DNA from: Acanthochlamys bracteata
Lineage: Eukaryota; Streptophyta; Magnoliopsida; Pandanales; Velloziaceae
Assembly: GCA_019914995.1 (NCBI GenBank)
Contig: CM034129.1
Span: 9,107,725-9,171,724 of the forward strand
Reading direction: 5' to 3'
Length of the DNA stretch: 64,000 bases
Each line of letters starts with the position of its first letter. Positions within the stretch are counted from its first letter, which is position 1. A program made the position numbers and the translations under genes. Positions 1-12,580 of this stretch are shown here, piece after piece. The notes below the pieces were generated by a model. It saw only the letters and a list, made by a program, of their open reading frames with translations, was not told the origin of the DNA and ran no database searches.

Positions 1-1
1 C

Positions 2-232
2 TATGACAGGGAGATACTACTGTTAAATCAGCTGCTTGCTGATTCAAGGCTACCCAAAGATGTACTTCTGCCAACATCGACGAATGTTCATGTGGAGAAA
101 TGCGAAGTAAGGGAGACCCAAAAATGGAACGAAGAGTTCCAGCCCTTCTTTCAAGGAGGAGAGAACGAGTATTCAAGTGATAGTGATCAACCCCCATCAT
201 GGTTTTTGGGTTATGACCGATGCAACATTTGA
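2..232 (+). CDS. C-terminal 76 residues of an unrecognised protein, 5' end outside the window
   Basis: An open frame enters from the left edge and ends at TGA 230-232. It opens with a leucine-rich stretch (YDREILLLNQLLADSRLP) that could be the end of a coiled coil or zipper. A hydrophilic, acidic and serine-rich tail follows (ENEYSSDSDQPPSWFLGYD) and ends in RCNI. The codon use looks like normal coding sequence. I do not recognise the family; a transcription-factor tail is possible but only a guess. The sequence after the stop is AT-rich and would be the 3' UTR. Confidence 0.6.
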   Translation, partial: YDREILLLNQLLADSRLPKDVLLPTSTNVHVEKCEVRETQKWNEEFQPFFQGGENEYSSDSDQPPSWFLGYDRCNI

Positions 233-1776
233 TATTCCATAGTAAGTGAACCCATCTAATCTGTATGTATAATTAGAAGTATTTTGCATACCCTGATTAA
301 TTTCCTGTACATGTAAATGCATATCGTTCGCTGGAATCTTTTAAGTACTGTACAATCTTGAACAGATAACCTGGTGTCTCAGCCAATTCTTAGTTAAGAA
401 TTCTTTCCGATATCTAAAGCAACTTGTATGTTTTAACATTTTCATCTGTACATACTTACATAGTTAAGATTATCATCAGGGCAATCAACAACTGAAGGCT
501 CCTTGTTTGAAAGGGGAATTTCTGATGACCAAACATGCATGGATTCTATAACAGTGACAGATTACCTTAAACACATGTTAGCAGGTCCCTCCAGAAAAAT
601 TATCCGCCTATCTCCGTTCTGGCAAAACATGGTTACCGTTTAAAACTGTAGGAACTTTCTATCTAGAGCACTCTTGAAGTGTTTTCAGACTATACTAGAA
701 ACCTTCATATGAATAGCTGTTGCATTCATCTAAGAGACTAGCTTTAGGAGCCATGAAAGTTCGCCATGCTCTCCTACATGAAAAAAAGTCTTCTTTTATG
801 GTTGAGTCTTCAATTCTAACAAAAACTTGTGAGTTTTTAAAATATAAATTTGTAAAAATAATTTAATAAAAGTAAATATCAGTAACTAAATTTTTGACTG
901 GAAAAAGTAAACAAATATGGTTTGATTTTTAGTTCTGACCTGGGACCACGTGTGATTTTGTCGGTGAGGAAAATCAGGATATTGCACCCTAACCACTGGA
1001 TTAGTTTAATCACTGTGGTCTTTTGATGGATAATCAATATTGCTAACGGGCAAATGGGTTCAAGACAGAAGGTTTGATAGAGACATTTGCACAACCAGAA
1101 TCTCTTGAAGATTATGAAATTAAGTTTTAGATGCCTGGCTTACAAAGTTAATTAAAGCTCCTTTTCTGATTATGCTTGACACCATTATTTGACAAAGATT
1201 ATGCAATCCGGACATTTGGTAAATTTTTATTAAACCATCTCTACGTAATTTGAATCCATTTTATAAATCTTTTTCCAAACAATCTGCTGAAGGGAAAGTA
1301 AGAAAGAAGCTTTGGTGCCTGTTTCGCATTGCTTATAATATTTTTATATAATTTTTATTTTTATATATTTAATAATTTTTTAAAAATATTTTACAGATTT
1401 TTTTAATATTTAAAAAATTTTATATCGTAAAATATTATTATTATTTATTTTATCAATTTTTTGAGATTTAGTTGGTACCCGAAATGTTACATTTTAATGT
1501 GTTCTTCCGCCAGCAAAGCTGGTCTTTGAGTAAACAAACAGACCCAATTGATATGGACTTCACTCATAAGTTCTACTATAACGAGCAATACTATTCATAA
1601 AATATTTGAGTACACACACCTCCCACATTGAATTTGAACTACATTTTGGTAACAAAATGTAGTAGAAATTGTATATATAAGGATGTAAGCAAAGTTTTAT
1701 TCGTAAACTTGCATTGTAGATGAAGTTAGATTTGTAACCAAGTTGAAGTAATGTTGGAGCTGGGAGGGGAATAATC
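233..1776. other. Intergenic, no gene seen
   Basis: AT-rich spacer after the left-edge gene. Short open frames here show no family resemblance. A partial copy of the dispersed AT-rich repeat lies at about 1316-1465; it begins with a TGTTTCGCATTGCTT-like end that is also seen near 5958. Confidence 0.6.
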
Positions 1777-1800
1777 ATGCATAGGTTTCTAAACCCCACA

Positions 1801-1816
1801 ACTATATATATATATA
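1801..1816 (+). promoter_or_regulatory. TATA-box-like run
   Basis: A TATATATATATATAAGG run sits about 45-60 bp before an ATG in good plant context at 1861. It could be the core promoter of a small transcript. It could equally be a simple TA repeat. Confidence 0.3.
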
Positions 1817-1860
1817 AGGGAAGCAGTGAACAAGTGAAGAAGCCATCTCTCCTAACTCAA

Positions 1861-2013
1861 ATGGACCACAATCACATTCATCATTTGCTTTTCCCTTTAC
1901 CTAGAGAAGAAACCTGCAAAAACTATCTTCTTCATCTTCTTGGGGTTGTCCTTTTGATTTCTAAAAACTCATTTTTTAAGAGATTACTTTTTTTAAGAGT
2001 CATTTTTTTGTGA
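1861..2013 (+). CDS. Possible 50-residue small ORF or first exon, unrecognised
   Basis: The frame runs from ATG 1861 (context TCAAATGG, A at -3 and G at +4) to TGA 2011-2013. The start reads MDHNHIHHLLFPLPREETCK, and the rest is hydrophobic and basic. It is placed like a first coding region behind the TATA run at 1801. The later half is T-rich and may be intron or UTR. There is little room before the convergent bHLH gene that ends at 2488. Coding status is uncertain and I recognise no family. Confidence 0.2.
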   Translation: MDHNHIHHLLFPLPREETCKNYLLHLLGVVLLISKNSFFKRLLFLRVIFL

Positions 2014-2487
2014 AAAGAACTCAACCTAACTCTTGATCCCTTCCAAATTCATGCATTAGGCACTAGATCGCTGTTTTTAGTGAAAAGAAAAAGAAACTTT
2101 ACTGATTTTTATACAAAAATGGATTGAAAATCTAACAATCTTAACATCAGATGAATGTCAGAAGAACATTAATATTTGAGAAATCTTCAATGATTGATTA
2201 ACAAAATATTTCATGAGATTACTAAATGTACATCTTACATGTGATGGTAGGTAATAAACACAACCCCTACATTCGATTAATTAGTCCATTACGACTATAA
2301 TACAACGAATCGAACGATATTACACGTAAGAATCTCACAAAAGAATCGATTCCGGATTATAAAAATATAAAAGCAATTCAAAAGTTTTTTGCTTCGACAT
2401 AAACAAGTAATGGTTGTTAGCCCAAGAGCTTGCCTTTCATGTCATTTCGAATCTAAGTCTCAGTATATACAGATGGTCTTTGATTTC

Positions 2488-4582
2488 TCATAATTCAATC
2501 TTCGTTTGAGTTGTTTGCAACGATCCTGCAATCAAATTACATAACTTTTTCAGTTGAATGAAAGTTTTTCCAGTAGTAATGCGCAATGCAGTAGTAGTAC
2601 TAGTAGTTCATTTACCATGGAATCCTTGTGAAGAAAATGCAGATTCCTGGTTCTGCACAAGGCTCATTTGAACAACACTGTGAAGATCATCATCCCAAAA
2701 ATTTGCCAGCTGAAAATGATTCCATAATTTCTATAAGTAATGACTATTTTTTTGGCGAAATTCCTCAATTTGAACATGATCTCGTCATGAGCTGAGATTG
2801 ATCACCTGAGAAGCGGCAGCATCTCCCAATCTGTCAAGTGAAAGCAATTGAATACTAGAACTTGGCTGGACATTGGAGTCCAAGGGGTTCGGTGAGCAAT
2901 GTGAATCAATGCTGTTGGTAACAATGCTCTGAAGCGGACTGCTGTTGCTGCACTGATGTTGCGGTGCATACGGTAAAGTTCTCCCTGCTGCTGCTGCTGC
3001 TGGTGGTGGTGGTTCCATTTGATAGACTTGAAGTTCTACATGTCCTTGCTGTTGTGGCATCTGCAGTTTAAACATAGACATTCAAATGAATTAGAAACAT
3101 TTTGAAAGTGTTGCCTTCTTTTTCTTCAAATCAATGAATTGAGTGAATCCTTACATCTTTGGACAGAATATTTTCAAAGTCAAGCCGAGGATTAACACTG
3201 GCAAGTTTCATGGATAGAAACTGCAATAACAAACAACAACAATCATACAGAATTAACTCAATTAGTCTTCATAATTCACATGAAACATAGCAACCATTTT
3301 GGAGAGAGTATGTTGAAGTTTAAAGTATTACTTCGACTTGACGTTGCAATGACTGAACATAGTTTATAATCTCGTCCAGCATCACTGCCTTTCCAGTCAC
3401 CTGAATTTGGGAAAAATTTTGTTTCAGACTGAACTCCATATCAAAGAACACATTAGCACAATTTTGTTTTGCAAATCATGAAATTTTTTTGGCAAGTACC
3501 TTATCGCAGCCAGGCACGAGATCTTGCAAGAACTTCATCCGCTCACTAATCTTCTCTCTTCTCACCTAAATTAAACGTTGCAAGATCAAGAATCAAACTA
3601 TTTTGATAGATAACAGAGTACTACTCTGCAAGAACTTGCTGTTGTTATTATGAATTCTTACTCTTTCTGCAAGGCTATGACTGTCTGTAGCTTGACCTCT
3701 TCTAGCTCTCACATGAATGTAATCCTTTGGTGGCTCTGCAGGCTTTACATTGCTATCCTTCCCCTGTTGCTGATCGCCGCTTTTATCGCTATAATCGGTT
3801 CTTTGCGTCTCTGTTTTACTGCCCTTTGCCGGCTTCAATCTCTTCGCATACGGTTCATCTTCATCAATCTATAACAATTCACAAAAACTATCATAATCTG
3901 TGTTCTTGAATATGGAATTTAGAAAAAAGAAAACAGAAACACAGAGTTGATTGGTAGTCGCTACCTTGGAAGAAGAAGAACAAGGGTGCTTTGGAGAAGA
4001 CAGGGGAATTCCTTTCCCTTTTGCCTTCGACGCCGTTGCCGCCTTTCTTTTTCGAGAATTATCACTGCCGGAACCAGAAATCGGATCCGTTTCTTCCGCT
4101 GCTACAGAATTTGGGATATCCCTGGTTACGTTTGGCTGGTTGCAGAACTGGGCAACACCCGGCAAGTTAACGGCAACTTGTGAAAGCTGCCGGAGCTCCG
4201 GCAATACTAACTGTGGTTGAAGCGACCCAAAACTAGTACTATCACCAAAGCTGGAAAACTTCATGGCTCTTTCAGCAAATCCAGAGTCGTCGCCGAACGT
4301 CGAGGGCATTGAAGAATTCAACGGAGCGCTATAACAAGACGGTGAGCTGCAAATACTCGCAGTGCTAGTGTTGTTGCACATTGTTCCAAGTCTCCCCATG
4401 AGTTCTTGGATAACAACGTTACCGGAACTCACCAAACTGAGAGAAGATAATTCGAACTGTGGTGGCACCGGCATGCTGCCGATGTTCATCAGAGATTGTT
4501 CTGGCCAGTTAATGTTGAAGAAAGAGGCCTGCTGCTGCTGCTGCTGTTGAAGTTCGCTAGTGAACATTCTATCTTTCTCCAT
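2488..4582 (-). CDS. bHLH transcription factor, CIB / bHLH49-62-78-like
   Basis: Eight exons (3965-4582, 3662-3868, 3500-3565, 3332-3400, 3155-3220, 2806-3060, 2616-2709, 2488-2525) join in phase to 470 aa. The start is ATG 4582 (MEKDRMF). The frame can be extended upstream to a TTG, but that is not needed. An N-terminal poly-Q tract is followed by a serine-rich region. A basic segment comes next ([20 protein letters not shown], about 255-274), whose H270/E274/R pattern is that of G-box binders. The helix-loop-helix covers about 276-315 ([33 protein letters not shown]). A Q/P/A-rich region and a short end, TKIEL, complete it. The [12 protein letters not shown] basic extension is diagnostic of the subfamily containing Arabidopsis CIBs and bHLH49/62/74/77/78. 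Members bind E/G-boxes in the nucleus and act in light, flowering or cell elongation. The exact orthologue is not settled. Confidence 0.93.
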
Positions 4583-4910
4583 TGTTGGAAAAACTAACAA
4601 GTAAAGCCTTAAAGAAGTGTTTAACTTTGAGAGAATAGAGAAGCAGAGAGGTGCCGGGCCTTGGACGTTAAAGAGAAAAGAAGCCGTGTCGCTTCTGCAG
4701 CTTCTGCTTCTTCTGCTGCCGCTGTTAAGAAAAAGTGCTTCTCAGCTTTTAGCTTTTGAGAGAAGAGAGAGGAAATGCTTACGAAGAGAAGTTGGTTTGG
4801 TTTGTTTGTTTGTTTGTTACATTAGGCGTGTGTTAGTGGTGGGGAATGTGGGTGGTGGCTGGTGGGGATTCTTTTTACTCTTAGCTTTTATGTTTTATAG
4901 ATTATAGATT
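4583..4910 (-). promoter_or_regulatory. 5' leader and proximal promoter of the bHLH gene
   Basis: On the minus strand this stretch is CT-rich (many CTTCTG and CTCTCTTC units), typical of a plant 5' UTR and core promoter. An open frame on the plus strand (4617-4907) is a composition artefact. The real transcription start cannot be fixed from sequence alone. Confidence 0.45.
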
Positions 4911-5950
4911 ATAGGCTTTGTTTTCTCTTTTTTTTGCTTGTATTTAATTATTTATATTTGACGTTAAGTTGAACTTTTTAACTCTATTTCTTGTAAATAA
5001 ATATTTTATATTTAAATTAATAAAATGAAGAAATATATGTCACAACATTTTTACATATAATTTCTTTAAGTAAAAAAATAAATTTATTTCTAAATATATT
5101 AAACTATCTTTTATTTCAAAAATAAATTATTTGATAATCACTTTTAAATATTCCATAATACTGCATGGTTGCTTGTTTTTCTATAAAACATTCTCCGTGT
5201 TTCACTTATTCATCAATTATATAAAAAATTAATTTATAAATTTTTAAAAGAAATTAAAATAAATTTTATAAAAAAACTATTAGAAATAAAGTTTTTGTCA
5301 AAAATATTATTTTGGGAATAACGTTTGGATATAAAAGCCCTATACAACCACATAAATGCTGATTTTGTTAAAAAAAAATGAAACACCCGGAAAATTATAA
5401 GATAAAATGGTATTATAAGATACAATCTTGCATAATATGAATGGTATTTTACTAAAAATTGTTAATGGAAAAATAGCATGCTATACCGAATGTATTGTTT
5501 AATTAATTTCTTAAGGTTTAGAGCTTATAGAAATAAATGAATATATTTAATAATATATAGGCTTGTATTTTTTAATCCGCCGCATTCAGACAGCCTGATT
5601 TCAAGGTGGCTAAATTTCGGCTTTAAATTGATGTCGGCTTAATGTCAAACAAGATTGAATTTTTGTTTTTCCTCTTATCTCAAAATTTTTTCTTGCTTTG
5701 GTAATGAATGATTGATTTATAGTGCTTATTTACTTATTAAAAATAATTCAATAATAAGTTTTTAAAAAATAACTTTAAATTTGACAATAAGTATAAAAGT
5801 TTATTTGAAATTTATTTTTGAAAAAATTAGTTACTGTTAAATCAATGAGCCTTATTATTACTTACGCAAATGAATTACTTATTTAACTAGCCATTAGATT
5901 TGGAATGGTGATAGAATTTTAGAATTTTTCTCAATAACATAGATTCGGTT

Positions 5951-6180
5951 TAGGCTCTGTTTCGTATTGCTTTTTTGTTTTTTCTTTCATATATTTTTAT
6001 TTTTATTGTTAAAAATTTATATATTTTGAAAAATATCTTATAAAATAACTGACAAATTATATGTTATAAAATTATTATTTATATATTATTTTAATTTTTT
6101 AAACTAGAAAGAATAAACTTATTTATTAAAATTTTGTTTATCAAAACTATTTTTTTTTTTCCATAATCTTCCAAACGACC
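5951..6180 (+). repeat. AT-rich dispersed repeat, copy 1
   Basis: The left end is TCTGTTTCGTATTGC and the right end is TTCCAAACGACCGCTT; the interior is nearly pure A/T. The CAAACG right end matches the right ends of the copies at 10185 and 10935. Confidence 0.45.
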
Positions 6181-7869
6181 GCTTATACAGTAGCAGCTTG
6201 AGCTTTTTAATGTGTTGTTAAGTTCATATTGTCTTTTGTAGAAATATTTCTGAAAGTTTTGAAGCACGTAATTAAGGAAGGAGCAAATTATTAACAATTA
6301 AACTTGAATCAAAAGTTAATGGAGCATTCTTTTATCCTTTCTCTTTTTTTTAGACTTTATTTGAGGAGCATTTTCACAAAGAGATCATTTAAAGAGTTAT
6401 TTTAAAGTACCTTTAAAATTTTTTTTTATCTAATTTAAAAAATAAAATTTATTTTTTTATTTTAAAAATATAAAATAATAATAATAATAATAAGTATAAA
6501 TTAAATTTTCTATAATTTTTAAAGTTAAGTAAAATTACAAAATTTTATTAAAAAATAAATTCTAAAATTGAAATAGTGTTTTGTTGGAACCCAGTGCCAA
6601 GGTATTCTTGGAAGTTTACTTACCCACTGACAACTTTTGGCGCTTCTTTTGGTGGAAAGTGCTCGAAAATGTTTAATATGATAAATTTTATAATCTCAAT
6701 ATCGAATATTTTAAAAATACTTAAAATAAGGTTTCTTTAAAAAATAAATTAATTTAAAATACGTTTAGTTTTTAGTTAAAAAATATAAAAATTACACATA
6801 TATTAAAATTTTATTAAAAAAGGAATAATTTAACTGTTTATATTAAATTTTTAAAATTTTAAATATACTATAAAAACTTATTAGAAAATGAATGATTAAG
6901 TAAAAGAAAATACCAGACTTATCCTAAATCTGAATATCACTTACACTTATTTACTTATTAAAGTAATTTTGAGAGTAGTTATTTTTATTAAAAAATTAGT
7001 TCTAATAAATTTTTTATATTAATTCTATAAATAAATTTTATTTGCTTTTAAGAAATTCATTTCTGCAAATTATATTATGAAAAGTAAATATTAAATAAGC
7101 CCATAATGTATGATTAGTTTACACTTTGTCGTAATTATATTTTATTCAAAATTAATTAACGCACGATCTGATATTGATGTTTTAAGCAATGTTTGTTATT
7201 GTGCATAAAAATCAGATAACCTAAAATCTGCCAAGCATATATATATTATTATTAATTAGCATTAGAATTTCGTTAACCATATTGGAACATTATTTGTTCT
7301 TGCCAGGGTGTTAGTGTAATAAGTAACACAACAATTGATCAAATAATACAAATTAATTAAAGATGTAAATGCTACTTTGTTTTTGGATTTATTATCATAG
7401 TTAATTAACTAATCAAGCAACAATGACTCTATATGGATTGATGTTGCCACTCACATGCATGTGTGATTTTAATTTATTTTGTTTTGTCCTTTCTTTACTT
7501 TTTTATTTACTTGTAATTGTTTTAAGCTTTAAATTTTAAACTAGTAACTTTTTACTTTTTTAGTGAGACTATAAGATGTGTTATTCTTTTCAATAAAAAA
7601 TAATTTTTAACTCCTTTTTAGTTGCATAAAAATTACATAAATTATTTCTAACTCATATTTTTATAAAAATAATAAAAACTAAATTTAATTTCAATAATAT
7701 TATTTATAATAACTCACTTTTAATAATTTTATTTTTAAATTATATCTTTTATACTTTTTTGTTAGTTCTTATGATTATCAATTTTTAGTGTTAGCTGGTG
7801 TTTGTTTGTCTTTATTTTATGTTTAACCAAGGTTGAAATTGCTCATGAACTTTTAAGGGTACATTTAAG

Positions 7870-8095
7870 AGTAAATGCTTATTGAAAAAAGTTTTTCTAA
7901 AAGAAAGTATATTCTACAAATTTTTTAAAAATAAACTATATTTTTTTATCTAAAATATAATTAAAATATAATAATAAAATCTCACGATGTATAATTATTT
8001 TGTATTTTAAATTAAAAAATATTATAAAATAATATAAAATTTTTTATTAAAAATATAAAATAAAAAATTAGAATAAACAAATTAAGCTCTTTTAA
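7870..8095 (-). repeat. AT-rich dispersed repeat, inverted copy
   Basis: It contains the family core in reverse complement (AAAATCTCACGATGTATAAT). That matches the forward core TTTTAC-NT-AATGAGATTTT seen at 9420 and 62510. Confidence 0.45.
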
Positions 8096-8464
8096 ATATT
8101 CACAAAATTTGTGCTATCATTGAAGTCAGAGAATGGAAGCACAGTGGTTGATAATTCTAGGGATTAATCAACACCGATAATCGTGCTTACCATATATTTG
8201 ACTCTTAACTAAAGATCTAATATACTTTGAAATTTTAATTTAAAACATTAGAATATCTGAAGTTCTGAACTAATATCACCGGCGCAATTTTAGTCAGTAT
8301 ATTTAAAATTAAGGGAGAAGTTCAATTTAAAACCATGATGGTTACTGATTTAAAAACGAATGAATAAGGATTCTTAGTTTGGTAAAACAAATTAAGAGGC
8401 TCGCGTTTGCAATAGAGAATCCTTAAGGAATAGTATTGTAAAATATTCCTATAATTAGAGAACG

Positions 8465-8700
8465 AAATTTTTTTTAAAGTATTTAAAAGTATTTTTAATA
8501 TAATTTTTTTAAATAAAAATATTTTTATTTTTTTAAAATTAAGTTCTATTTCGTACTAATTATAAAAAAATAAAAATATTTTATTACAGAAGTTTTTTAT
8601 ATATTTTTTATTAAATTCTCTAAATAATTATAAAAAATATATTAAAAATATAAAATAAAAATAAAATAAAAATTTTGAAAAACGCTTTTTCGAACGAGCC
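8465..8700 (-). repeat. AT-rich dispersed repeat, diverged copy
   Basis: Same A/T structure as the other copies, with a right end AAACGCTTTTTCGAACGAGCC. The family core is only weakly kept. Confidence 0.35.
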
Positions 8701-9319
8701 TAAAATCTATCATGGATTTCAGTGTTGTTTGGCCACTTTTTCCGTTCCATGCAAAGAATTCCAGGTATGATTTTTCGGGGCTAACTATAAATTGCTTTTA
8801 TTATCAGAGTTAATAAGAAAATATATCAGTTCTTCACGGCTCACTTTTTGTCTTTACATTTTGAATTAAACTGCTTCCTGTATTTCAGTTGATCTCCAAA
8901 TTGTTTATTTTATTTCTATTTTAAATTCTTTTATCAAATTTTTCAGTTAAAATTGCACACTATGATTTTACCGATTTTAATTTCTCATCAAATTTTATTT
9001 CTACAAAAAGTGTACCTAATTAATCGAAATAGTAAATTTTATTTATGAAAATGTATTTTCGAATGATGTTTTATATTTATTTTTTAAATTTATTGTTACA
9101 AACTTATTTTCTAAAGTATTTTGAAATAAAATTTGCTAAAATAAAAAGTATTTTTATTTTTTTTAAATAAACTTTATTTTTTTTATTTTTAAAAATAATA
9201 AAAAAATATAATTAAAAAGATTTTACTATGTACAATTTTTTATATTTTCTAAAATTTTAAAGAAATTTTCTAAATATATAAAAATATATTAAAAAATTAA
9301 TAAATTATTTTTGTGGTAA

Positions 9320-9560
9320 ATATCCCAAACGCTTCTTTTTAATTTTTTCTATTTTACATTTTTGAATACATATTTTATAAGTATTTAAAAATTTTATTTT
9401 AAAAATTAGATAGTGTAAAATAATTTTATCTAATGAGATCTTTTTATTTCATATTTTTATTATTTTTTTAAAAATAAAAAAAATAAAACCTATTTTTTAA
9501 AAAAATAAAAATATTTTTTATTTCAGAAAAGCTCTATTTTATAAATAACTTCAAACGCAC
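9320..9560 (+). repeat. AT-rich dispersed repeat, good copy
   Basis: It starts near CCCAAACGCTTC and ends near ACTTCAAACGCACC. The core ATTTTATCTAATGAGATC lies at about 9421-9440. A second copy in reverse orientation (about 9030-9310) abuts it, so two copies lie head to head. Confidence 0.5.
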
Positions 9561-10184
9561 CATGCATTAAATTATCAAGAAGGTATTAATCATGCATTAA
9601 TGCTCTATAGAAAAATTGGATTATTTTTTATAATAAAATTTTATACGTAAACTTTTTATATTTTATAAATTTTTAAATAAATTTTATAAAATATTTATTA
9701 ATATAAAAGAAGTTTTACAAAAATCTAAAATGCTCCAAAAACATTATTACGAAGAACAGTGTGTAGTAGGACAATACCCAAAAAAAAAAAACATTGGCCA
9801 ACCAAAGTACTACGTAGCGATAACTCCATGAAAACGAGAGCACAAGGTTTCCTCCGGCGGCTCATCGATCGGTTGTTCAAAAACTGTATCCTGTACTTTC
9901 TCACAAGCTATTTGACATCATTTTTTGTTCATCTAAAAAGTTTTTATACTAACTATATTTTTTTTAAAAAATTCAGATTCAAATTAACCTAAATTTAATT
10001 CATCTAATTATTTAATATAATATATATTATTTAATATTTTTAAAAAAATACTTTAAAAAAATTTTATTATAAATAATTTTATTTCATAAGCATTCTTTCA
10101 TAATTTTAATAAAAGTAAAAAAAATATTATGTACCAACACAAACGGGTCAATACGTTACACCCGTATGGCATTGTATTTCCGAC

Positions 10185-10382
10185 TAAGCAGTTTTTTAAT
10201 TTTTAATTTCATATTTTTAAATATTTATTCCATAAATGTATAGCAAATTTAGTTAAAAATTTAAAAAATATAAAAAAATTTTAAATAATGAAATTTTTTT
10301 ATTATATATTATTATTATTTTTTTAAAAAATAAAAATATATATATTTTATTTTATAATTACTTCCAAATCGCTCACTTTCGT
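10185..10382 (+). repeat. AT-rich dispersed repeat copy
   Basis: The core AATTTTAAATAATGAAATTT is followed by the A-rich arm and the end ATTACTTCCAAATCGCTCAC. The latter matches the CAAACGCTCAC end of the copy at 10935. Confidence 0.5.
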
Positions 10383-10934
10383 TTGGTAGGAATGAAGTAC
10401 ATAAGTTATATATGATGACAACTCTTAAACAGTGTTAGCATGAGATTTCACTTATCATATCATCATAAGAATACAGCTCTACATAAATGCTTTGGTTGTT
10501 TGTATCTTGCAAGAAACAAACTAATCAATGATTTATATGAATATATTTATTTAATTGTGGGCCATTAATTTGGTTGTTCCATTATATTAGTGCATGTAAT
10601 GTTTAGTGCGCTCATGATTGATGAGCAATATATGTGACCTAGTGCATGTATGTTTATTGCATGTGTTATTTAAGGTGTGCTCAATTTATCCTTCAAAATT
10701 TTGAGTTCTAATTCTTTGTCGAACTCTATTTCTAATCTATTTTTGACGAATTTAGTTTTACGAAATTTAGTTAGCAAAACTTACCTTTTACTGATTAAAA
10801 TATATCCTTAATGTGGAAGAGACATAAGCAAAGAATAATTATTAAAAATAGCAAAATTTTGATCTCCATACTTCTCTATTTGGAATATTCATATTTTCAA
10901 AATTATCAAAATCGAAAATTTTAACTAGAATCTA

Positions 10935-11162
10935 TAAAGCGTTCTAAAAAAGTTCATTATCAACTTTTTATTTCAAATTTTTTAATAAAGTTTTTATTCA
11001 TTCTATAGAATTTATTAAAAATTTAAAGAGTATAAAAAATTTTACTTAATAAAACTTTTTTATTATTTATTTTTATTATTTTTTAAGGTTAAAATAGTAA
11101 AATTCGTTTATCGAATATAACAAAAAAAATTTTATTTCAAAAGCACTTTCAAACGCTCACTA
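10935..11162 (+). repeat. AT-rich dispersed repeat copy
   Basis: It begins near AAAGCGTTCTAAAAAAG, has the core AATTTTACTTAATAAAAC, and ends AAAGCACTTTCAAACGCTC. Its right end is nearly the reverse complement of the left end of the copy at 44770. Confidence 0.5.
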
Positions 11163-12580
11163 AATTTAAGTTGGACAACTATGTTAGCCAAAAATGTGAA
11201 AAAAATCAGATCAAAGTAGGATCGATTTGACAATAATTAGTGATTGATTAATTTAAGGGTAGATAATTTAAACAGCTCTAGACATTTGAAAATTGCAGTA
11301 CTTGTAGTAGTAGCTATATGTAAGTTGTTACCAATCCTTAATATCATGCTATAAACTACAATTATAGAGTAGTCGGTGGCATGTATATGTTAGTTAAACT
11401 ATAGAACTAAAACATGGATAATAAATAATTAAGTTGGTCAAAAATATTAATTAAGTTGTACATAAATAATTAAGCAACCTGCATGGACTAGATTAATTAA
11501 TTTAGATTATCATTGGAATCTATGAACAACTAATTAAATGATTATAAATCATAATGCTTTTGAACAAAGTTGTTGGATGCATGTTGAACAAAAGAAAAAT
11601 TTCACATTAATATTTTAATAATCAAAGTAAGTTTTACATCCATGCAATTTTATCAAAGTTAGTGGTAATCCACTACCACTTCCACTTCTACAGACCTTTT
11701 AGGTGCTCTTTTATTATTTCTTTTTATTAATTTTTAGTAAGTTTTTAATACTATTTAAAAATTTTGTTTGAATATTTAAAAAATATGAAATAAATTTTAC
11801 GGAAAAATTTTATATGTATTTTTTTGGAATTTAAAAAATTAAAATTTATTTTACGGAGGGATCCTAGCTAGGGTAAATAGCGCGCCTAAGCGAGCAAACA
11901 TACCCGTTTTAAATAAAATTTATTAAAATTATTTAATAAATAAAATTTTTTTATTTTAAACACTCCAAAATGGCCTTTAATCTCTTCAAGGTTTGTGTGA
12001 TCAACAACGATTCTCAGCTAGATTTGAGCTAAAATTTTTTTATATGATTAATAAATATGATTGACTAATTTTTTATATATGATCAACAACAATTGACTAA
12101 TTTTTGAATCAAGTAAATAATAAATATGATTAATAACGCCACTTTACTTCCATCTAGTGAAACATCTGTTTGGTATTATATTTTATTTTTAATGACTTGT
12201 TTTTCAAAATTTTATATTTAAAAGATCATTTTCTGTGAAAAATAAAACACATTGTTGAATCTGCAATTAGCTTATATTGTCGATAAGACATCTTCGTACA
12301 GTTTTATAGTTCAAATACAAGACAATGCTTGGAAAACGACATACATTTTTTACAAGTTTTTATAATTGAAAGGAAATAATTTGATTTTTTTTTTCTTTTT
12401 TTCTGATGATTTCACGCTTCGGCTTGAATAAAAGCTATCACTATTCACTGCAATTATTCGTACCATTGTTAAGAAATGGAAATATAATTCCGTATTTTGA
12501 AGACCTGTGAAACTAAAATTACTGCAAAACTAAAGAGTCTACACATTTTTTCTATTAATTTAATTGGGTTTCACCAAAAA

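Larger units (their letters stand above)
4911..12580. other. 7.7-kb AT-rich gene desert with dispersed repeats
   Basis: No frame here looks like coding sequence and no RNA gene was recognised. Much of it is A/T runs, and many of those resolve into copies of one repeat family (listed separately at 5951, 7870, 8465, 9320, 10185 and 10935). The remainder is unique AT-rich sequence. A partial repeat copy also lies at about 11700-11860. Confidence 0.6.

Noticed and set aside
4583..4600. Upstream extension of the bHLH frame to a TTG start
   Set aside because: The first ATG at 4582 is in good position, and nothing supports non-ATG initiation.
4617..4907. 96-codon plus-strand frame before the bHLH gene
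   Set aside because: It is the complement of a CT-rich leader/promoter; the peptide is low-complexity with no family signal.
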